DNA of 14,235 bases from assembly GCA_025456385.1 (NCBI GenBank), contig JALOKS010000209.1, positions 1 through 14,235 on the forward strand, in the 5' to 3' direction. Source of the DNA: Thermoanaerobaculales bacterium (GTDB lineage: Bacteria; Acidobacteriota; Thermoanaerobaculia; Thermoanaerobaculales; Sulfomarinibacteraceae). The notes beneath the pieces were generated by a model. It did not search any database and had not been told where the DNA came from. It saw only the letters and a list, made by a program, of their open reading frames with translations. This document shows positions 9,293 through 14,235 of this stretch, piece after piece. Positions within the stretch are counted from its first letter, which is position 1. Every line of letters starts with the position of its first letter. The translations under genes and the position numbers were made by a program.

Positions 9293-9345
9293 CGGGTGCG
9301 CCCCACCCCCACCATCAACAGACTCGTTCCCAGGCTCTTGCTCAT
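9277..9345 (-). other. Out-of-frame 22-codon start ORF upstream of the metallopeptidase
   Basis: ATG 9345 is preceded at 9348-9356 by GAGGAGGAG, the best ribosome-binding site in this region, but its frame stops after 22 codons (MSKSLGTSLLMVGVGRTRCW, then SR) at 9277-9279. It overlaps the ATG 9292 of the metallopeptidase frame. Adding one G in the G-rich stretch near 9297-9307 would fuse the two into one ORF with a short hydrophobic N-terminus. It is either a damaged gene start, a sequencing error in a homopolymer, or a short leader ORF. Confidence 0.6.
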
Positions 9346-9433
9346 GACTCCTCCTCGATTCGGTTGGTGCGGCAGTCGCCGCAGTTGACGATCGGGATCA
9401 CGGACCGGTCCGGGTTCTTGAGTTGGCGATTCC

Positions 9434-9462
9434 ATTAATGAGCATTTGAGCAATCTTGTCAA
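9434..9462 (-). promoter_or_regulatory. Sigma-70-type promoter for the metallopeptidase gene
   Basis: On the minus strand a perfect -35 TTGACA (9462-9457) is followed after exactly 17 bases by ATTAAT (9439-9434), a 4/6 match to TATAAT. Transcription would start near 9427 and give a leader of about 80 bases before ATG 9345. The block is markedly more AT-rich than its surroundings. Confidence 0.7.
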
Positions 9463-9553
9463 GCCAGTGTGCGGCACCACCAGCCGCGATCGCGCCTCGC
9501 GGCACCACGACGGATGCCACGAAGCCCTGCGAGCTGTGCTTCAATGCAGACCG

Positions 9554-10324
9554 ATGTCCTCGTCGACCCATGAGCCGCGTCTCTACGGCCACCGCGGGGC
9601 CTCGGCCCGGCTGCCGGAGAACACCCTGCCCGCCTTCGCGCGGGCCCTCGCCGACGGCGCCAACGCCCTCGAGCTCGACCTCCAGCGCACGGCCGACGGC
9701 CACTTCGTGGTCGCCCACGACCCCGACGGGCGGCGCACGGCCGGGACCCCCGAGCGCATCTGGGAGCTCGGCCTGGCGCGGGTCAAGGCGTGGCGGCTGG
9801 GGCCCGACGGCGGCGCGACCGTGCCGACCCTCGCCGAAGTGCTCGAAGCATTTCCCGGCGTCCCCATGAGCATCGACCTCAAGCCGGACGCGCCGGAGCA
9901 CGTGCCCGAGCTGCTCGAGCACCTGACCCGGCACGGGGCCGAGGCCACCACGACGTTGGCGAGCTTCAGCGCCCGGGTCGTGCGCCGCATCCGCCGCCTC
10001 GGCTACCCCGGCCCGACCGCGCTCACCCGCCCCGAGGTCGCCCTGCTGCGCTTCCTGCCCGCGGCCCTCGCCCGCCGCCACCTCGGCGGCCAGGCGGCGC
10101 AGGTGCCGCTGCGCTCGGGGCCGATCCGCCTCGACGCCCCCGCCTTCCTCGCCCGCTGCCGCCGCCTCGGCCTGCGCGCCGACTTCTGGGTGGTCAACGA
10201 CCCGGCGCAGGCCCGCGCCCTGCTCGAGGCCGGCGCGACCGGGGTGATGAGCGACGACCCCGCCGCCATCGCCCCGATCTTCCTGGAGCGACAGGAGTTC
10301 GAGCGGGTCAACGGCCGACTCTGA
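9554..10324 (+). CDS. Glycerophosphodiester phosphodiesterase (cytosolic, UgpQ-like)
   Basis: A 256-aa GDPD-family enzyme that hydrolyses glycerophosphodiesters to glycerol 3-phosphate and an alcohol. Catalytic and metal residues are visible: GHRG with His13, PENT (21-24), ELD with Glu40 and Asp42, and AHD with His55. The later SIDLK has Asp where many family members have Glu. No signal peptide is present, so it is probably cytosolic like UgpQ, using imported or phospholipid-derived diesters. ATG 9554 was chosen because the family core starts within 11 residues of it. The frame is open back to 9446, but the added residues have no family character. No good Shine-Dalgarno precedes 9554. The stop is followed at once by an 80-bp inverted repeat. 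The gap 9346-9553 holds the divergent peptidase promoter and nothing else that I can see. Confidence 0.92.
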   Translation: MSSSTHEPRLYGHRGASARLPENTLPAFARALADGANALELDLQRTADGHFVVAHDPDGRRTAGTPERIWELGLARVKAWRLGPDGGATVPTLAEVLEAFPGVPMSIDLKPDAPEHVPELLEHLTRHGAEATTTLASFSARVVRRIRRLGYPGPTALTRPEVALLRFLPAALARRHLGGQAAQVPLRSGPIRLDAPAFLARCRRLGLRADFWVVNDPAQARALLEAGATGVMSDDPAAIAPIFLERQEFERVNGRL

Positions 10325-10331
10325 GAGCCGA

Positions 10332-10411
10332 ACCACAGAGACACGGAGAGCACAGAGCGACACAGAGGACTCTCTCTGTGCAGTTCTCCGTGCTCTCTGT
10401 GCCTCCGTGGT
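10332..10411. repeat. 80-bp CACAGAG-type inverted repeat
   Basis: The left arm ACCACAGAGACACGGAGAGC and onward (10332-10369) is complementary, with a few mismatches, to the right arm ending CTCTGTGCCTCCGTGGT (10370-10411). This gives a hairpin of nearly 40 bp immediately after the phosphodiesterase gene. Similar CACAGAGACACGGAG palindromes are, from memory, widespread dispersed intergenic repeats in environmental bacteria. It may also act as a terminator or mRNA stabiliser, although there is no T tract. Confidence 0.85.
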
Positions 10412-10449
10412 GCGCGCGCCGGCCGGCGGGTTTCAGGGCAAAGCGGGCG

Positions 10450-10477
10450 GAAATTCGAAATCCGAAATCCGAAATCG
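10450..10477. repeat. GAAATCC heptamer array
   Basis: Four tandem 7-bp units: GAAATTC, GAAATCC, GAAATCC, GAAATCG. The period matches the ATTCAAA arrays in the SUF region but the unit differs. It lies 17 bases before the NFACT-R gene. Confidence 0.85.
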
Positions 10478-10494
10478 ACCGTTACCATGGACGC

Positions 10495-10941
10495 ATGACT
10501 CGAAGCGAGAACCCCCAGGGCGAGACAAATCCCGACGCCGGCCTCTGGCAGGGCCGTTCGGTGGCGCGGGTCGCCACGAGTCCTGACGGCATGACGGTGC
10601 TGGTCGGCCGCACCGCGCGCGACAACGACGTGCTGTCGATCAAGCTCGCGGCGCCGCGCGACTTCTGGTTCCACGTCGCCGGCGAGTCCGGCTCGCACGT
10701 GGTCGTCCGCAACCCCGACAACCTCGACGCCCTGCCGCGCGAGAGCAAACGCTTCGCGGCCGGGCTCGCCGCAGGCTACTCCAAGGCCCGCCGCGGCGGC
10801 CGGGTCGCGGTCCACATGGCTCGCGCGGGAGATGTTTCGAAGCGCCGGGGCTCCCCGGCGGGCACCGTCGAGCTGCGGCGCTTCGAGACCGTGCACGCGA
10901 GCCCTCTGCGCCTCGACGACGGGGAGGGTGGGGACCCGTGA
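10495..10941 (+). CDS. Stand-alone NFACT-R (DUF814) domain protein
   Basis: A 148-aa protein consisting almost entirely of an NFACT-R RNA-binding domain (about residues 35-140): VGRTARDNDVL, FWFHVAGESGSHVVVRNP, AAGLAAGYSKAR and the closing VSKRRGSPAGTVELRRFETV. In larger proteins (RqcH/NEMF/Tae2, fibronectin-binding FbpA) this domain follows NFACT-N and coiled-coil regions and binds ribosome or tRNA; here those are absent. Stand-alone copies occur in bacteria with no settled role, so an RNA-associated or ribosome quality-control function is only an inference. ATG 10495 follows the GAAATCC array and lacks a clear ribosome-binding site. The stop overlaps the next GTG start (GTGA), pointing to coupled translation with the guanidino-enzyme gene. 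Confidence 0.85.
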   Translation: MTRSENPQGETNPDAGLWQGRSVARVATSPDGMTVLVGRTARDNDVLSIKLAAPRDFWFHVAGESGSHVVVRNPDNLDALPRESKRFAAGLAAGYSKARRGGRVAVHMARAGDVSKRRGSPAGTVELRRFETVHASPLRLDDGEGGDP

Positions 10942-11807
10942 AGGCCTACGGCGCGCAGAGCATGGTCGAGCCGCTGCGCCGGGTGCTCGTGCGGCGCCCC
11001 GACGCGGCCTTCGGCGCGGCCGACCCCGCGCGCTGGCACTATGCTTCGCGCCCGGATCTCGAGGTGGCGCTGGCCGAGCACGACGCCCTGACGGCCCTGC
11101 TGCGCGGGGCCGGCTGCGAGGTGCTCTTCCACGAGGCCCCGCTCCCCGACCACGCCGACGCCATCTTCACCCACGACCCGGCGATCGTCACCGACGCCGG
11201 TGCAGTCGTGCTGCGGATGGGCAAGGCGGAGCGCCGCGGCGAGGAGGCGGCGATCGCCGCCACCCTGGCGGCGGCCGGGGTGCCGGTCCTGGCCGAGCTC
11301 GGCGGCGCGGCCACCGCCGAGGGCGGCGACCTGCTGTGGCTCGACCACGACACCCTGGCGGTGGGCCGGGGCTACCGCACCAACGCCGAGGGCTTCCGCC
11401 AGCTCGCCGCCGCCCTGCGTCCGCTCGGGGTCGCGGCCGTCGAGGTCCAGCTCCCGCACGGCGACGGACCGGCCTCCTGCCTCCACCTCATGTCGCTGAT
11501 CTCGATGCTCGACGACGACCTCGCGGTCGCCTACCCGCCGCTGCTGCCGGTGCCCTTCATGGAGCTGCTGGCGCACCGCGGCATCGAGCTCGTGGAGGTG
11601 CCGGCCGAGGAGCTCCCGACCATGGGCCCCAACGTGCTCGCGCTCGCGCCACGGCGCGGCCTCGCCCTCGCGGGCAGCCCGGTGACGAGGCAGCGCCTGG
11701 AGGCGGCTGGCTGCGAGGTCCTGACCTATCGCGGCCGCGAGATCTCGCTCAAGGCCGAGGGCGGCCCCACCTGTCTGACGCGCCCGATCCTGCGCTCGCC
11801 GTTCTGA
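10938..11807 (+). CDS. Arginine deiminase/DDAH-family guanidino-group hydrolase or amidinotransferase
   Basis: A 289-aa member of the amidinotransferase/arginine deiminase superfamily, which attacks guanidino carbons (arginine, dimethylarginine and others) through a Cys thioester. Recognisable parts are IFTHDPAIVTDAG (about 75-87), AEGGDLLWLD with the substrate-binding acidic residues (about 126-135), the catalytic His183 in CLHLM, and the nucleophile Cys279 in EGGPTCLTRP. Overall length and layout fit dimethylarginine dimethylaminohydrolase (DDAH) better than the longer ArcA deiminases. Substrate is not readable from the sequence. The GTG start overlaps the NFACT-R stop and has GGGGAGG about 10 bases upstream. 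An ATG eight codons later would remove conserved residues. No signal peptide is seen, so it is cytosolic. Confidence 0.85.
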   Translation: MKAYGAQSMVEPLRRVLVRRPDAAFGAADPARWHYASRPDLEVALAEHDALTALLRGAGCEVLFHEAPLPDHADAIFTHDPAIVTDAGAVVLRMGKAERRGEEAAIAATLAAAGVPVLAELGGAATAEGGDLLWLDHDTLAVGRGYRTNAEGFRQLAAALRPLGVAAVEVQLPHGDGPASCLHLMSLISMLDDDLAVAYPPLLPVPFMELLAHRGIELVEVPAEELPTMGPNVLALAPRRGLALAGSPVTRQRLEAAGCEVLTYRGREISLKAEGGPTCLTRPILRSPF

Positions 11808-11856
11808 GCCCGCCGCGGTCGCGAATGCGGCCCCGGGCCGGGCGGGTTCGGGCTCA
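11805..11856. terminator. Candidate bidirectional terminator between convergent genes
   Basis: TGAGCCC (11805-11811) pairs with GGGCTCA (11850-11856), and inside it CCCGCC (11809-11814) could instead pair with GGCGGG (11841-11846). A central CGGCCCCGGGCCG is itself a tight dyad. The outer arms contain the stop codons of both converging reading frames. No T tract is present, so Rho-independent activity is uncertain. Confidence 0.45.
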
Positions 11857-12182
11857 GCGCGCCGGCCCGCGGCGGTGGGTGATGATCGAGCCCATCTCGA
11901 CCACCAGCTTGTGGTGCCGCTCGAAGGCGTCGCCGACGTGGCGCTCGCGCTCCTTCGCGTGCTCCTGCGCCACCTGGGTGGAGTCCTCGGGGGTCAGCGT
12001 CCTCCAGGCCATCCGTCGAGAAGGTGGTCCCCGATGCGGATGTGGTGCCGCTGGAGCGAGCCGAATGCGGTCATCTTCTCGAGCGGGTCGGCAGTCGTTG
12101 TCGGGTCCCGGGCGGCGTCACCCTCGAGCGAGCGGCTGATGCCGTTGAGCAGTTCGCGCCCGCCCAGCAACCGCCTGATCAT
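11854..12182 (-). pseudogene. Unrecognised ~109-codon gene with a one-base frameshift
   Basis: Two minus-strand segments with the strong G/C third-position bias of real genes join into one protein. From ATG 12182 the first segment reads MIRRLLGGRELLNGISRSLE, continuing through EKMTAFGSLQRHHIRIGDHL to LLDG, and soon stops at 11994. One base out of phase, from about 12011, the second reads MAWRTLTPEDSTQVAQEHAK, then KLVVEMGSIITHRRGPAR, and stops at 11854-11856. A single missing base near 12010-12016 would restore about 109 residues. The start is preceded by AAGGAG only 3 bases away; GTG 12194 is an alternative. The product would be soluble, helical and His-rich (HHIR, RHH). I do not recognise the family. 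It is the last gene of the minus-strand Tat cluster. Confidence 0.6.
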
Positions 12183-12299
12183 GTTCTCCTTCACCGGCGC
12201 AAATTCTCAGCCTCATAGTTGGGCCTCGGTATGTTCAAGGATTTCGAAACCAGCCCCGCTCCCTCCCGACGTGGAGCCGCATCAAGCCCGTGCCGACGA

Positions 12300-12518
12300 T
12301 CACCCTCCCGGAACCACGACGCCCCCTGGCGTCCCGAGGAGCGGGAGATGCGTTCCGAATCCCTGAGCGGCACGACACGGGTCCGCGTCCGGCGAAGCGG
12401 CGGGTGCCGCGCCTGCGACGACGTTCGTCAGCGGCGCTGCCGCGAGCGTGACCCCCACACGCTTGAGAAACGCCCGTCGAGATTCTCTGCCGACCCTGGC
12501 TTCACCGATTCTGCTGAT
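12300..12518 (-). pseudogene. Orphan Tat-signal ORF without a standard start codon
   Basis: The minus strand from 12518 reads 72 codons. They contain a clear twin-arginine signal: ESRRAFLKRVGV followed by the hydrophobic VTLAAAPLTNVVAGAAPAAS, with AxA-type cleavage sites near residue 37-41. Mature sequence is only about 30 residues (SPDADPCRAAQGFGTHLPLL and onward) before TGA 12300-12302. A good Shine-Dalgarno (AGGAGG) sits 5 bases before ATC 12518, exactly where ATG would be expected, and no ATG, GTG or TTG occurs in this frame before the signal. It lies 22 bases downstream of the Tat-exported hydrolase stop, so it belongs to that transcript. I read it as the remnant of an exported protein whose start is mutated and whose body is lost or shifted. 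A rare ATC start is the alternative. The rest of 12183-12299 holds no convincing gene. Confidence 0.55.
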
Positions 12519-12540
12519 GGGCGCCTCCTGTTCGAAGGCC

Positions 12541-14187
12541 TCAGTACCCGTCCTCGCAGTAGGTGTCCTCGCCCGGCGGAATCTCGGTCTCGAGCGCCAG
12601 CTGGTCCCGCGACGTGGCGTACTTCGGGTCCTTCATGTCGGGGAAGAACCTGACCGGCGGCGAGAAGCCGAAGTCTTCGACCACGGCCCGTAGCTGCTGG
12701 ATCTCGTCGAGCTGATTCCCGGTGGGTGATTCCTCCGGCGGGAACACGCGGATCACCATGAGGTCGAACGACCAGGTGATGTTCTTGTTCACCGGGTCCC
12801 AGACCTTGTCCCAGGTGATGTCCGGGACGTGCTCGCGGACGCTTCTGAGGGCGCATGCCACAGTGTCGTCGGCCACCGGGAAGTGGGTGGCCACCGTCAG
12901 GCGCGGCCGTGGCTCGATCTGGCTCAGGATGTGGCCGAAAGCGCCCTGCGGCGTGTGCGAGCTCGCCTGGACCTTCGCCATGTCGTCCACGTAGGCGTTC
13001 CAGATCGGCCCGACCCCGGGCTCGCTCAGCCCCATGTTCTTCATCGCCCACACCTCGGGCGGCGGCACCATCTCGTGGATGAACACGTCGACGCCCGCCC
13101 CCCCGTTCTTGGCCTGCTCGATGCAGTGGGTCTCGGGCCGGGTGTCGCTGGTGTAGATCATCGACAGCACCGTGCCGTCCGGCCGCGTCCACTCCAGCTT
13201 GTAGCCGATGGAGCCCTTGCGGCAGTGGATCACCGGGAAGTGGGTGATCTTCACCCCGGTCGCCTGGTTGTGGTAGGCGACGTTGTCGCCGGGCACCGCG
13301 CCGTACCTGGTCCAATCGAGCTCGATCGGGACCAGGGCGAAGCCGTCGTCCGCCGGGTCGTCGCCGACGGGGACCGGCTTGCACGGCAGGCCCCAGCTCT
13401 CCTGCGTGGGCCGGGGATAGTCCTCGTACGCCGTCGGCTGGAAGCTGAAGCTCTCCGAGTGCCAGCGCATGGCCTCGCGCAGGTTCTTGCAGAAGGCCTT
13501 GGTGCCGTCGTCGTAAAGGCGTCGCGGGGGCCGCGGGCTCTTCACCCCGGAAGGGCCCGGGCCAAAGACGTAGAGCGGCGACTTACGGTCGGCCGACGGC
13601 CCGAAGCAGTAGATGTGGCTGAGATCGCTCATGTGGTCGCCGTGCAGGTGGGCGAGGAAGACCTTGTCCATGCGCCAGAAGTTGATCTTCGCGGCGCAGT
13701 AGTTGGAGCTCACCCCGGCGCCGCAGTCGAACACGAACTGGTCGAGCGGGAGGCTCTTGGCCTCGTCCCATCCCACCTCGACGAAGACGCTCATCTCCTG
13801 CTGCGCCCGGCGGGGCATCGGGATTGCGGAGCCCAGGAAGGTGATCCGCATCTCGTTCGGCTCGAGCTTGGTACCCGCGATGCCATCGACTCCCCCGGGA
13901 ACATCGAAACCTGTTAGCGCCGCCTCGACGCGAACCGGGTGGGCATTCCGCCACCACGGCTCGATCGGGTCCAGGTTGTTGAAGTACCCGTACGCATCGA
14001 CTTTGTCTCCATCCACATAGTCCGGGTAGCACGATCCAAGCTCTATGCACTCCGCGTCAGCCTTGCCCGCTCCGGCGCCGACAAGCACGCTGCCGATGGC
14101 CAGTGTGCCGAGCGCCGCCCCCGAGCCTTTCAGGACATCTCGGCGTGTCAGTTTTTCCTTTTCCGAATCTTTCCCATGGTTCGCCAT
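12541..14187 (-). CDS. Tat-exported RNase Z-like MBL-fold metallohydrolase (GntH-like)
   Basis: A 548-aa protein with a twin-arginine signal (LTRRDVLKG, Arg15-Arg16; hydrophobic stretch to about 38; cleavage after KADA, about residue 45), so it is folded in the cytoplasm and exported. The mature part starts a metallo-beta-lactamase fold at MRITFLGS (113-120) and has the HxHxDH zinc motif in AHLHGDHMSDL (His180, His182, Asp184, His185). Later ligand candidates are His321 (FPVIH), Asp348 (TSDT) and His435 (ATHFP). The order resembles RNase Z/arylsulfatase-type MBL enzymes, and from memory the closest named family is the guanitoxin-biosynthesis MBL hydrolase GntH, which is also found outside guanitoxin clusters. 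Substrate is unknown. ATG 14187 has GGAGG 7 bases upstream and gives a proper signal n-region. It heads a minus-strand cluster with two damaged ORFs. Confidence 0.88.
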   Translation of the reverse strand: MANHGKDSEKEKLTRRDVLKGSGAALGTLAIGSVLVGAGAGKADAECIELGSCYPDYVDGDKVDAYGYFNNLDPIEPWWRNAHPVRVEAALTGFDVPGGVDGIAGTKLEPNEMRITFLGSAIPMPRRAQQEMSVFVEVGWDEAKSLPLDQFVFDCGAGVSSNYCAAKINFWRMDKVFLAHLHGDHMSDLSHIYCFGPSADRKSPLYVFGPGPSGVKSPRPPRRLYDDGTKAFCKNLREAMRWHSESFSFQPTAYEDYPRPTQESWGLPCKPVPVGDDPADDGFALVPIELDWTRYGAVPGDNVAYHNQATGVKITHFPVIHCRKGSIGYKLEWTRPDGTVLSMIYTSDTRPETHCIEQAKNGGAGVDVFIHEMVPPPEVWAMKNMGLSEPGVGPIWNAYVDDMAKVQASSHTPQGAFGHILSQIEPRPRLTVATHFPVADDTVACALRSVREHVPDITWDKVWDPVNKNITWSFDLMVIRVFPPEESPTGNQLDEIQQLRAVVEDFGFSPPVRFFPDMKDPKYATSRDQLALETEIPPGEDTYCEDGY

Positions 14188-14235
14188 CTCGATGCCTCCC
14201 TCCGGCGCCTCAGTCGCACCTTCGCGTTCGTTTCG

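Noticed and set aside
9446..9553. N-terminal extension of the phosphodiesterase
   Set aside because: The extra 36 residues lack conservation features and overlap the divergent promoter; the core begins right after ATG 9554.
12191..12373. Minus-strand 60-codon ORF between the orphan Tat ORF and the 12182 gene
   Set aside because: No family character and weak codon bias. Its stop does overlap GTG 12194, so it could be a frameshifted continuation of the Tat ORF, but I cannot support that.

Overview
This is a GC-rich window (by eye around 70% G+C, with G/C strongly preferred at third codon positions), broken up by short, very AT-rich intergenic repeats. Gene content is bacterial: a SUF iron-sulfur operon, a two-domain PPK2 polyphosphate:AMP phosphotransferase, and Tat-exported proteins. 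AT-rich heptanucleotide arrays in a GC-rich genome suggest an environmental lineage such as Acidobacteriota, but nothing here is diagnostic of a phylum and that placement is a guess.

Positions 1-5603 (+ strand) hold a SUF operon in the order sufB (5' end outside the window), sufC, sufD, sufS, sufU, sufT. sufC/sufD, sufD/sufS and sufS/sufU overlap by one to four bases (ATGA, GTGA, TGATG), so translation is probably coupled. SufS and SufU mobilise cysteine sulfur, SufBC2D is the scaffold, and SufT is a MIP18/DUF59 maturation factor. Two genes are broken in this sequence: sufC by an exact 16-bp tandem duplication in the Walker A codons, and sufT by an inferred internal deletion of roughly 100 bp. 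AT-rich heptamer elements sit between sufB and sufC, at the end of sufU and on both sides of sufT.

Positions 5604-8527 hold an intergenic region rich in dyad symmetry, then two minus-strand genes: a 2,4-dienoyl-CoA-reductase-like short-chain dehydrogenase and, upstream of it, the polyphosphate:AMP phosphotransferase. Positions 8476-9462 hold a minus-strand metzincin-type metallopeptidase with its own terminator and a good sigma-70-type promoter; its start region looks frameshifted.

Positions 9554-11807 (+ strand) hold a glycerophosphodiester phosphodiesterase, an 80-bp inverted repeat and a heptamer array, then two overlapping genes: a stand-alone NFACT-R domain protein and an arginine deiminase/DDAH-like guanidino-modifying enzyme.

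Positions 11808-14235 (- strand) hold a Tat-exported RNase Z-like metallo-beta-lactamase-fold hydrolase. Downstream on the same strand are two damaged ORFs: an orphan Tat signal peptide ORF that lacks a standard start codon, and an unrecognised ~109-codon gene with a one-base frameshift.

Four or five separate frame lesions in 14 kb suggest either a draft-quality assembly or real decay. The repeats around the SUF genes and the Tat cluster are the parts most worth a second look. I see no CRISPR array, tRNA, rRNA, transposase or phage gene.
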